Source of the DNA: JBCFBK01 sp038562555
Lineage (GTDB): Bacteria > Bacteroidota > Bacteroidia > Bacteroidales > Prolixibacteraceae
Reading direction: 5' to 3'
Length of the DNA: 8,465 nucleotides
NCBI GenBank assembly: GCA_038562555.1
Contig: JBCFBK010000092.1
Location: forward strand, 1-8,465
Numbering within the stretch: position 1 is the first letter of the stretch; each line of letters opens with the position of its first letter. Positions 1 to 6,880 of this stretch are shown here, piece after piece. The notes under the pieces are model-generated. The model worked only from the letters and a program-made list of their open reading frames with translations, was not told where the DNA came from and made no database searches. Position numbers and translations under genes: made by a program.

Positions 1-2
1 TA

Positions 3-89
3 AAATATCCTTATGCAATCGAAAGTTGGGAAGAACCTGACCAAAATCGTGTAACACCACCCTCTTTTATTCATATGCGTTATGAATAA
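3..89 (+). pseudogene. Possible IS256-type transposase remnant (partial, left edge)
   Basis: This frame is open from the window edge and ends at TAA 87-89. It begins KYPYAIESWEE, which resembles the block before the C-terminal third of IS256 (mutator) transposases, where K-Y-P-x-A-x-x-S-W is followed by N-W and later by an I-Y-T-T-N motif. Here the next residues (NRVTPPSFIHMRYE) only loosely follow the family's 'RITPFF..P.EIR' stretch, and the frame stops before IYTTN and the remaining C-terminal residues. If the family call is right, this is a broken copy. The match is about ten strong residues plus weak continuation, recognised by eye, so it may be coincidental. The upstream part lies outside the window. 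Confidence 0.35.
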
Positions 90-160
90 TCAAAATTTAG
101 GGAGTTTTCTTAGCGACACTAATTAGTAAAAATGCAGATAAGCGAACAGGTTTTTCTCCC

Positions 161-168
161 TATTTTTG
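161..168 (+). promoter_or_regulatory. Bacteroidota-type -7 element (TAnnTTTG)
   Basis: The bases TATTTTTG match the Bacteroidota sigma-ABfr -7 consensus TAnnTTTG exactly. The site sits 15 bp before the ATG at 184, so transcription would start near 173-176 and leave a very short leader. No TTG or TTTG -33 element is evident about 19-21 bp upstream, so the call rests on one 8-bp match in AT-rich DNA. If real, it excludes the TTG at 175 as the translation start. Confidence 0.3.
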
Positions 169-183
169 TGATCCTTGCTGAAA

Positions 184-471
184 ATGATAATGAAGACCTA
201 TCGTATTGGATTTAACGACGTATCAAACGATGTTGTCGGCAGAATTTGTGACTACTTAATTCCGTTCTTTGAGGACGGGAGATTTGAAGAAGTATCGTTA
301 ATACCCCTTGAACCTCAATTTGGGGGAGACTGCATTGACTTGACCTTCCGGGATACCAAGGAAGGGCAACTCAATGATCCCGTACTGGAATGGCTCAAAC
401 GAAATAACGAGGTAAGTTATATCTTGATCAAGAAAGACGATACCATGTTTATAACGATGATGGCGCGTTAA
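184..471 (+). CDS. Hypothetical protein, about 95 residues
   Basis: I do not recognise this protein. It is a small, acidic, soluble-looking polypeptide with no signal peptide and no membrane segment. It begins MIMKTYRIGF and ends IKKDDTMFITMMAR. The alternation of short hydrophobic strands (TYRIGF, EVSLIPL, YILIKK, MFITMM) with charged helical stretches (DVVGRICDYLIPFF, LEWLKRNN) suggests a compact alpha/beta fold. The frame is also open from a TTG at 175, but a possible -7 element ends at 168, so ATG 184 or ATG 190 is preferred. There is no clear Shine-Dalgarno sequence, which is usual in Bacteroidota. Its stop codon overlaps the end of the convergent SRAP gene by 2 bp. The tight convergent packing and continuous frame support a real gene, but nothing points to a function. 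Confidence 0.6.
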   Translation: MIMKTYRIGFNDVSNDVVGRICDYLIPFFEDGRFEEVSLIPLEPQFGGDCIDLTFRDTKEGQLNDPVLEWLKRNNEVSYILIKKDDTMFITMMAR

Positions 472-1280
472 AATAGCGTTCCCTGGTCACTGTTCTTTTT
501 GCCGCCGAGTGGATCATCAAGTTCAGGATAGTCAAGTTTCTTGTCCGCTGCCGGAATGTTGCCGACTGCATTCTTGCCCCTGATTCTGTTCACGGTATGA
601 GCCTTTAGTTCATTTTCATCATACGGTTTTACCAACTGCAGGATCCGTTGTTTATCATTTTCAGACTGAACTTCCAGAGACAACCATTCATCGATTGCAT
701 TCTCCGGAAGAACCAGGGGCATCCTGGGACCGTCTTCCAATTTCGGGTTGTTGTGGATTTTTGCAAGAAGGTCATTGCCCTTCGAAGTCACGATGGAAAA
801 TGTAGTCAGTTTTTCACCGGTTTCCTTGTCTTCCCAATCAGACCAAAGCCCTGCCAAAGTCATGGGCTCTCCATCTGCCCGGTAAATATAATAAGGGTAT
901 GTTTTTCCCTTATAATGATAGTGTTCAAAAAAGCCGTCAATGCAGATCAGGCAGCGCTTTGATTTTGCCGAGTACTTATAAGACCACGTATCGAATACAT
1001 CCTCGCCTCTTGCATTGAGCGTTTTATTCCATATTTGCTGTTGCTTGTCCCGGTCTTTGGTATTTTCGGGTACAAAGCCCCATCGGGCCAGCACCGGATC
1101 ATTCGGATGCTCTTTTGTATATATGAGTACGGCCGGGTGATCGAAGCCGCTGGTGTGATGAAGGTCTTTCACCCCTAATTTATGCAGTCGTTCCGTTAGT
1201 ATACGAACTGCCTCCTGATCCCGGTGGTGGATCGCCCGCTTCAGTTGGGTTATTACCTGCGCTTTAAAATCGTAACACAT
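468..1280 (-). CDS. yedK: SOS response-associated peptidase, SRAP family (YedK/HMCES-like)
   Basis: A 270-residue SRAP protein. The family crosslinks covalently to abasic sites in single-stranded DNA through the alpha-amino group and thiol of Cys2, exposed after removal of Met1, and so shields the site from strand cleavage. The expected active-site residues are visible: Cys2 in MCYDF, Asn89 in the NARGEDV motif, Glu119 in GFFEHYHY, and His176 in KIHNN ahead of RMPLVL (186-191). WGFVP (67-71) matches the family's WG(L/F)IP block. It is longer than the 222-residue E. coli YedK: an N-terminal helical insertion (about 8-45), a short insertion between His176 and RMP, and a C-terminal tail ending QGTLF. 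The start is fixed because catalytic Cys must be residue 2. It is divergent from the polyvalent-protein gene across 171 bp. SRAP genes occur both in chromosomes and in phages or conjugative elements. The family call is secure; the gene symbol follows the E. coli homologue. Confidence 0.95.
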   Translation of the reverse strand: MCYDFKAQVITQLKRAIHHRDQEAVRILTERLHKLGVKDLHHTSGFDHPAVLIYTKEHPNDPVLARWGFVPENTKDRDKQQQIWNKTLNARGEDVFDTWSYKYSAKSKRCLICIDGFFEHYHYKGKTYPYYIYRADGEPMTLAGLWSDWEDKETGEKLTTFSIVTSKGNDLLAKIHNNPKLEDGPRMPLVLPENAIDEWLSLEVQSENDKQRILQLVKPYDENELKAHTVNRIRGKNAVGNIPAADKKLDYPELDDPLGGKKNSDQGTLF

Positions 1281-1376
1281 TATTGCCAGTTGTTTATCGT
1301 TTCTTCGTCAAAATCATCATGGCTCTTCTATTCGATAATTCGCCAATGTTCAAATACGCTTTTCAGATATAACAGT

Positions 1377-1389
1377 TTCAAATTTTGAA
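1377..1389. promoter_or_regulatory. 13-bp palindrome in divergent intergenic region, possible operator
   Basis: TTCAAA-T-TTTGAA is a perfect 6-bp inverted repeat around one central T, in the 171-bp gap between the divergent SRAP and polyvalent-protein genes. A further TTCAAA half-site lies at 1349-1354, 28 bp to the left. A shared operator controlling both genes is possible, but the site is AT-rich and could arise by chance. I found no convincing -7/-33 promoter pair in this gap; a TAAATTTG match on the minus strand (complement of 1431-1438) has no -33 partner. Confidence 0.22.
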
Positions 1390-1451
1390 TGTTTAGCCGT
1401 CTCGGAGAAAGGAGACCCACTGGAATTAATCAAATTTAAAAACACAACATT

Positions 1452-4400
1452 ATGGCTGTCTTTGATAATTCTCAGAAAAATAATAGCTTTAATCGATATG
1501 AAAACGCCAAAGAAAACGGGCTCAAAAGCCAGGAAAAAGAAAAAACAGGGAAAGGGATACAAAATAGAATCCTATTCCCTCAATACGACCTTCGCCGATC
1601 CGATTTTCTACAACGGGAAAGAAATTCCGTGTCAGGTTATGGTGATCGAATAAATCCTTTTGAAAACAGGCTTCCCCGATTAACGTCCGGCGAATTCTCT
1701 TATGTAGAGAGAGTCTTTACTGAGAAGGGGCACTTTGGCTACGTTGCGCCGGAACAGATCAATTCGCTTGAAGATGTCGCCTATATCTTCAATAAGCTTG
1801 AAGACGAAGCGGTCGAAAATTCATTTGTAGTCTACGTAAAAAACAAACAGCCGATCGTCCAACATTTGGGAATCGGGAATTTTGCGAGCGTGCCGGTCAA
1901 TGTCCCTGCGATGTTTGAAGGCGCCAGAAGAATCAAACCTGATCAGATTTATTTCGTCCATAATCATCCGTCCGGGAACCTCACACCGTCTGATGCAGAC
2001 AGAAGGATGTACCGAATGTTGAAGGCTGTTCTGAAGGACAAGCTGATGGATGCCATAATCATTAACCTCCGCTCAGGGAAGTACAGCACCTTCAACCTGG
2101 AAGAAAATCATATCGCCTATAAAAACTCCGGGAGGGAGGGTAAGCCGGTTCGGGTTTTCGCATTCGACAGGCAGGTATTCGACAAGGATTTCAATCCTGA
2201 AACAGCTTTTCAACTCACATCTTCTGAAGACGTGGCAGCGTTTATTTCATCGCACCGGTTGGGAGAACGCGATAAGCTGAGCTTTCTGGTTTTGAACCGT
2301 AGTATGAAGATTACAGGAAACTTCTTTGTTCCGCAAACGATGCTTACAATGAATAATGTAGCAGAAGTTGCAGAATACATCGCGGCCAGGGTCATCACCC
2401 ACGGCGGGGAATCAGTCATTACGTACGGGTCTGCCCTTCAGGAGCAGGATGCAGCGAAAACGCTGAAAAGGTTGCTTACTCTCGAAGAAATTAATTTTCT
2501 GGATGCAGTCACGATTAAAGGAGAACAGGTAATTAGCTATGCAGATGAAGGCATTTTGGCCGAAAGCGGGACGGAGTATTCACCTGGGCCAGACGCTTCC
2601 GAATCAAACGGCGTACGTTTTCGAAGGCTGTCTCAAGCCGGATTCTTCTCTACAGTGGAGGATGCGATTGAAAAGATTTCACAAAGCAGGGGAACTGCAA
2701 TCCAGTTTAAGGCGATGCTGATGAGGTATGGCGCAAAACAAGCAGAATTGGATTTCATGGGATGGAGTGAACAGTTCCCCGAGCCGTTGCAGAAGATATC
2801 CAAACCGGACATTCAGAAGTGGATAGACAGAAACCGCATAGAAGTCAGCGACATACAAAAAGAAAGAATCACTCCTGAATTGACTCCGGAAGAATGGAGG
2901 CGCTACCATGATCTGGAGGATCGGATAGCCGAGGCAGGAGATAAATCGTTGTCGGAAGAAGAACTCCGGGAATATGAGCAACTGGACAACCGGGTCGACC
3001 TGGAGTATGACAATTCCACAAGTCACACGAGGTATGAGCAGTACACCTTACCCGGTGGAAGGAACTATAAGGAGATGCTTCTTAGTATGCCGCAGAGAAT
3101 CTCGTTTGACAATTATTCAGTCAGGCAAAATCCGGACAACGGCAAGTGGTATCTGTGGAATGAAACAGAAAAAGAAGCTTTTGCTCCTTTAAATGAAATC
3201 ATTGAATATGACAATAAAGAGGAAGCTGAAGAAAGGGCTTGGCAAAGGAGCCGTATTCCGATTGGATCGGACGACTATTTTGAAACTCCCCATTGGGATG
3301 AAGAAAATATCCTTGCCCATGTGCGATTTAACGAGCGCACAGATAACGACGGGAATAAAGTACTTTTTATTGAAGAATTGCAGAGCGATTGGCAAAGCGA
3401 AGGAAGGAAGAGAGGTTTTGAAGGAGCAGGCGTCCCCGACATGCCTTTCCGCCAAACCGATCAGTGGCTCAGTCTGGCGTTTCGCCGAATGATGCGCTAT
3501 GCCGTCGAAAACAACTTTGATCACATTGCGTGGACTCCCGGAAACGTGCAGTCTGACCGATACAGATTGAATCAGCAGGTTGATGCCATCGAGGTTTCTT
3601 ACCGTGCCGAAGGACGATACCACATTCATCCATTGAAAAATGGGGAAAAGCTTAAACCGCTAACGATCCGTGAAAGCGACTTGCCCGAATATGTAGGAAA
3701 AGAACTGGCATCAAAAATCATCTCTAAAAAGACGTCAGACGAAAATGTGAAACGGTACTCGGGACTTGACCTGAATATCGGAGGCGAAGGACTCAAGGCG
3801 TTCTATGACCGAATCGTGCCCTCCGTGATCGGCAAATTAGTGAAACCCGTGGGTGGCCGCGTCACATCAGTTCAGATCACTATACCAGCTGTACGATCGA
3901 ACTCAGAAACAGCATCCCAGGAAGAAGCAGGCCGTGAGAATAGAACGAACGAAAATCTTATCGTTTCGTCTGTCGCCATTACAGAGAAGATGCGCAATAT
4001 GGTCACAGCCGGATTGCCATTATTCCGGACGGTAGGTGACAGCAAAAGCTTTTCTGCCACGAATGATCATTTGAACAGCGAGCGGATCAGGGACTACTTC
4101 GAAACACTGAATTCGATGACAAAAAACGCAGATAAAGTCCATGTGACTGAAAGCATAGACGATCTTCCCAAAGCGTACCGGGAGATGGCCCGGCAACAAA
4201 ATATTTATGGATTCTACAATCCGGCTTCCGGCGAAACCTGGCTTTTGACAAAGAACATTCATTCGACCGATGAAGCCCTGAAAACATGGATTCATGAGGT
4301 GGGTATGCACCACGGATTATCGAATATCATTCCATCTCACATGCTGAATCCGTTTTTCGAGAAAATCGTCGATGACCTGGGCCTGTATGAGATCCGAAAG

Positions 4401-4826
4401 GTTCTGCCAAAGAATTACCTTGACCTGCCAAAGGCGGAAATAGGCGAAGAGTATCTGGCGTTTTTGGGAGAGCGAATCATTCAGCAACGGGATCTGACTC
4501 TTAAAGATAGAATTATCTGGGCGAAAATTATTGAACAATTCAAGGATCTCCTGAATAAAGTGTTCAATCCGCAGGCGAAGTTCACAAAATTAGATGCAGA
4601 AAAAATCGTAAAGGCTGCGATAGCCTCCGTGTACCAGGAAAGGTATAAAGTCCGCGGCTATAATGACGCTTATCAACCTTTCGGGACTTCCAATTTCCAG
4701 ACTGATGCGTTAACGGCAAAAGTTCATTCGAACAATGATTTAACCGGAAAGAAGGGTCACATGTCCGTCAACTCCTGGATTGAACAGGATTCCGGCAAGG
4801 AGACTCATCGGCCATTCAAACGTTAA
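1452..4826 (+). CDS. Large polyvalent protein: tandem RadC-like JAB domains plus C-terminal metallopeptidase-like domain
   Basis: A 1124-residue multidomain protein of the 'polyvalent' class carried by phages and conjugative elements. Residues 1-75 are polar and low in complexity. Residues 80-222 form a RadC-like JAB domain with the zinc motif H170-N-H172-P-S-G and D181. Residues 272-368 look like a second JAB fold in which HNHPSG is replaced by ITYGSAL. Residues 393-470, 528-548, 614-647, 683-700 and 780-858 match, by eye, blocks repeated in phage large polyvalent proteins (FIEELQSDW at 639-647, HIAWTPGNVQ at 691-700, and KMRNMVTAGLPLF near 858). Residues 897-1010 carry H948-E949-V-G-M-H953-H954-G, an HExxxH zinc-peptidase-like motif, with Glu999/Glu1000 as possible third ligand. 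The tail (1060-1124) is polar and probably disordered. The start is the first ATG after an in-frame TAA 15 bp upstream. Such proteins are thought to act on host proteins after DNA entry; no target can be read here. The lipoprotein gene follows after 11 bp. Confidence 0.93.
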   Translation: MAVFDNSQKNNSFNRYENAKENGLKSQEKEKTGKGIQNRILFPQYDLRRSDFLQRERNSVSGYGDRINPFENRLPRLTSGEFSYVERVFTEKGHFGYVAPEQINSLEDVAYIFNKLEDEAVENSFVVYVKNKQPIVQHLGIGNFASVPVNVPAMFEGARRIKPDQIYFVHNHPSGNLTPSDADRRMYRMLKAVLKDKLMDAIIINLRSGKYSTFNLEENHIAYKNSGREGKPVRVFAFDRQVFDKDFNPETAFQLTSSEDVAAFISSHRLGERDKLSFLVLNRSMKITGNFFVPQTMLTMNNVAEVAEYIAARVITHGGESVITYGSALQEQDAAKTLKRLLTLEEINFLDAVTIKGEQVISYADEGILAESGTEYSPGPDASESNGVRFRRLSQAGFFSTVEDAIEKISQSRGTAIQFKAMLMRYGAKQAELDFMGWSEQFPEPLQKISKPDIQKWIDRNRIEVSDIQKERITPELTPEEWRRYHDLEDRIAEAGDKSLSEEELREYEQLDNRVDLEYDNSTSHTRYEQYTLPGGRNYKEMLLSMPQRISFDNYSVRQNPDNGKWYLWNETEKEAFAPLNEIIEYDNKEEAEERAWQRSRIPIGSDDYFETPHWDEENILAHVRFNERTDNDGNKVLFIEELQSDWQSEGRKRGFEGAGVPDMPFRQTDQWLSLAFRRMMRYAVENNFDHIAWTPGNVQSDRYRLNQQVDAIEVSYRAEGRYHIHPLKNGEKLKPLTIRESDLPEYVGKELASKIISKKTSDENVKRYSGLDLNIGGEGLKAFYDRIVPSVIGKLVKPVGGRVTSVQITIPAVRSNSETASQEEAGRENRTNENLIVSSVAITEKMRNMVTAGLPLFRTVGDSKSFSATNDHLNSERIRDYFETLNSMTKNADKVHVTESIDDLPKAYREMARQQNIYGFYNPASGETWLLTKNIHSTDEALKTWIHEVGMHHGLSNIIPSHMLNPFFEKIVDDLGLYEIRKVLPKNYLDLPKAEIGEEYLAFLGERIIQQRDLTLKDRIIWAKIIEQFKDLLNKVFNPQAKFTKLDAEKIVKAAIASVYQERYKVRGYNDAYQPFGTSNFQTDALTAKVHSNNDLTGKKGHMSVNSWIEQDSGKETHRPFKR

Positions 4827-4837
4827 AGTTAACGACA

Positions 4838-5494
4838 ATGAAATCTAAAATTTTCTTTGTTTTGCTGATCTTGCTTTCCGGATGTAGGGATAAGATCAGA
4901 ATGCAGTCCGGCAGCATAAAGCTCGAAGTGTTTGTCTATAATGATCCCGGTGGAAACCTGCAAAATTCTTACCAGCTGCCCTTATCGACCCTGTACTTTC
5001 TGGGCGATCATTTCATTGAACAACTTCCCGATATGAGTGATACGACAGGATTCCCGCCATTTGCCTATATCCGGGAAGGAATGTTTGCTCCTCTAAGTGG
5101 GCTGACTGAAAACAAAAAACCGCTGAGTTTTCACCCGTTATCGAAGAAAAATTTCGGGGCTGTTTTTGTGAACATGCCTGTCCCGAACTACGCTAATCGG
5201 GCCGAGCTTCCGGATACCTTGTTTAATGGCTATAATTACCGCAGGATCCGGATTAAATCAAAGGAAGATTACTCTGTCTTTTATGTCCATCAAACCGACA
5301 CCACACTGCCATTTTCGCTGGCGCCACAGATCGAAAGCGACTATAATGGCATCCTGAACCGGATCGACACCTATGAGTTCACAAATGACCGGTTTATATC
5401 CCTTCGGATGCATGTCAGCATGGGAATCCCGGAATTGGTCTATTTAACCCTAAAAAGTAATGAAGATGAATCATTCGAACAACAAACACAATGA
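4838..5494 (+). CDS. Predicted lipoprotein, 218 residues, unknown family
   Basis: The N-terminus is a short type II signal: KSK, a hydrophobic core (IFFVLLIL), then the lipobox L13-S14-G15-C16, so the mature protein would be lipid-anchored at Cys16. The residues after the cysteine (RDKIRMQ) lack the acidic run linked with surface export in Bacteroidota, which suggests a periplasm-facing outer-membrane or inner-membrane location. The mature part has alternating strand-like segments (SIKLEVFVYN, TLYFLG, YRRIRIKS, YSVFYVHQT, ISLRMHVSM) and Pro/Gly-rich turns, suggesting a beta-rich fold. I do not recognise the family. The ATG lies 11 bp after the polyvalent-protein stop with no terminator between them, so the two are probably transcribed together, although their functions look unrelated. 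Confidence 0.85.
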   Translation: MKSKIFFVLLILLSGCRDKIRMQSGSIKLEVFVYNDPGGNLQNSYQLPLSTLYFLGDHFIEQLPDMSDTTGFPPFAYIREGMFAPLSGLTENKKPLSFHPLSKKNFGAVFVNMPVPNYANRAELPDTLFNGYNYRRIRIKSKEDYSVFYVHQTDTTLPFSLAPQIESDYNGILNRIDTYEFTNDRFISLRMHVSMGIPELVYLTLKSNEDESFEQQTQ

Positions 5495-5944
5495 GAACCA
5501 GGAAATGATGCTTCGACTCCGACGCTCTTCTATGCTTTAGCTCAGGTCTCTTCCTGGCGATTTTCTAAAAGCAGTGGAACTTCGCACGAATAGGCAAAAG
5601 AGCGACAACGTTTCATGAATGAACAAGTATTAGTAAAAACTGTTTATTGGTTGGCCAAAAATGGGGGTTTAAGAAGGCTTTAGATGATAATTGCTAAACA
5701 GTAGAATATGGTACAATTCGGAAGGATTAGTTGCATAGTATTTCTCGAAGGTTGACAGGGGAAATTGGAAATGTTAAAGGACCATCATAGACCGAATGAA
5801 AACACTAGCTTTTTGTATCTAAGTTAACAGCTCTTTTTCGCATCAATGGGAAGAATAAACGATAATAAGAAACTGAGTCCGATAGTGAATATTAGTGTCG
5901 GGTATTTGTAGAAACGACAATCATATTAATCTAATAGCAATCTT
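5495..5944. other. 450-bp region without a convincing gene
   Basis: No frame longer than about 25 codons is intact here on either strand, and the DNA is more AT-rich than the flanking genes. CCAGGAA at 5498-5504 pairs with TTCCTGG at 5551-5557 across a 46-nt loop, followed by CGATTTTC; this is at best a weak terminator for the lipoprotein gene. A frame beginning at ATG 5466, inside the end of the lipoprotein gene, runs to TGA 5616-5618 but is interrupted by TAG at 5538-5540. A 22-codon frame starts at 5615 in an ATGA overlap with that TGA. These may be traces of a decayed small gene. I saw no promoter match I would defend upstream of the gene at 5945. Confidence 0.5.
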
Positions 5945-6493
5945 ATGACAATTCAGAAAATTACTTTGGTGATCCTGGGAATGACATTCAGCTCATCTTT
6001 ATTCAGTCAAACCCTCGCTAATAATTTTGAAATTGATGAAGAACGACATATAAGTTGGAAATCGATCAATCAGACTGCACTTGACTTCAATGGCCTTGTC
6101 GAAGCCATCGAAGCGTCAGGATATTACAAGGAAGTTAATAAAGGAGAGGATTACGTCAGTTGCGAATTTGAGCCATTCGAACTTAATTTTCAGAAGTACG
6201 GATATAAAAGTATGACAACTCCTTTTTATGTTTCACGAAATCTCCTGTCCGGAAATGCCAAGTTTGAGTATAAAGAAGGCAGATACAGAGTAACAATTAC
6301 AAATATTCTCTTTACGCAAAATGCGGATGATCCATTATTTCAACAAGGGGAGCAGCATTCATTCGAATGGTGGGTGCTCAATAATAAAGGGAAGCTAAAA
6401 AGCAGCTTTTTTGATCCGGGAAGCGATATAATGAACAGAGAATTTCAGGTAAAAACATCCTTTTCCAAAAGAAAGACTGATGATATTTGGTAG
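5945..6493 (+). CDS. Exported protein with DUF4468-like segment, 182 residues
   Basis: The first 22 residues are a signal peptide: KITLVILGMTF as hydrophobic core, then SSSLFSQ, with cleavage likely after Ser21 or Gln22. There is no lipobox cysteine, so the product should be a soluble periplasmic protein. Residues around 98-116 (KFEYKEGRYRVTITNI) resemble the strand pair typical of DUF4468, a Bacteroidota exported family with a TBP-like fold that usually reads '(K/E)DGRYRYTITNI'. The preceding half (about 40-95) fits the family's mixed helix-and-strand layout only loosely. Family proteins of this size often sit alone beside other exported genes and have no established function. Upstream is 450 bp without a gene, so it probably has its own promoter. 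The CDS and export signal are well supported; the DUF4468 label is tentative. Confidence 0.82.
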   Translation: MTIQKITLVILGMTFSSSLFSQTLANNFEIDEERHISWKSINQTALDFNGLVEAIEASGYYKEVNKGEDYVSCEFEPFELNFQKYGYKSMTTPFYVSRNLLSGNAKFEYKEGRYRVTITNILFTQNADDPLFQQGEQHSFEWWVLNNKGKLKSSFFDPGSDIMNREFQVKTSFSKRKTDDIW

Positions 6494-6880
6494 GACTTCT
6501 GGGGAGGCGAAAAATCAGGTGTAGTTGGATTTCCGTTGAACGCCCTTAATCAGGGATGGCTCTGTCGGCCCCTTTGAGGCCCTTATTCCTTTGCCTCTAT
6601 TCTGCCTTTGTCGGTACATTATTGCTTCAGAGGGTATTGCTAAGCTATTCCATATTTTTCCATGAGTTTGATCCCTGAGATTTTAACTCTGCGTCTTATG
6701 GAGAGACCAACTTTTGTGCAATTAGGCTTGTTTAACGTACGACAGACCTCACCAACAACGTTTTGGTACTTGAGGGAATTCCGGTCTCTGGTAAAGGAAA
6801 AATTATCAGAGATCTGGCACAGCCGGCGAGAATGAAAAACAGAATTTTTGAGATCAGTTAATCGCATAATTTCACAGGAT
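6494..6880. other. 387-bp region with only ambiguous small frames on both strands
   Basis: Three short frames compete and none is recognisable. ATG 6662 to TGA 6833-6835 on the plus strand encodes 57 residues beginning MSLIPEILTLRLMERPTF. On the minus strand a frame spanning 6640-6867 encodes up to 75 residues, rich in Arg and Lys, ending LMEKYGIA. ATG 6556 to TGA 6676-6678 on the plus strand encodes 40 residues with a hydrophobic middle. The first two overlap head-on over almost their full length, so at most one is real. CCCT-TAATC-AGGG (6543-6555) and GGCC-CCTTTGA-GGCC (6568-6582) are minor hairpins without a T-tract. AGAGACC (6702-6708) and GGTCTCT (6783-6789) form a 7-bp inverted repeat of unknown meaning. 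Confidence 0.45.

Noticed and set aside
132..215. 27-codon frame from ATG 132
   Set aside because: Too short to support, it overlaps the gene at 184 in another frame and spans the possible -7 element.
648..962. 104-codon plus-strand frame
   Set aside because: Antisense to the SRAP active-site region, which is clearly coding on the minus strand.
1462..1653. 63-codon frame at the start of the polyvalent gene, Lys-rich
   Set aside because: It overlaps the polyvalent N-terminus in another frame; its lysine richness follows from A-rich DNA. It could only matter if the polyvalent start were misplaced, but an in-frame stop lies 15 bp before ATG 1452.
2679..3026. 115-codon minus-strand frame inside the polyvalent gene
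   Set aside because: Shadow frame opposite a domain block with clear family resemblance.
3189..3629. 146-codon minus-strand frame inside the polyvalent gene
   Set aside because: It lies entirely within the 1124-codon gene, which has recognised domain blocks here; the antisense translation has no recognisable features.
4827..5494. Functional link between the polyvalent protein and the following lipoprotein
   Set aside because: The 11-bp spacing supports shared transcription, but nothing in the lipoprotein sequence indicates a shared role, so no functional claim is made.
6640..6867. 75-codon minus-strand frame as a gene
   Set aside because: It competes with a plus-strand frame of similar quality at 6662-6835, uses no recognisable domain and shows no terminator or promoter. 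Left as ambiguous within the gap description.
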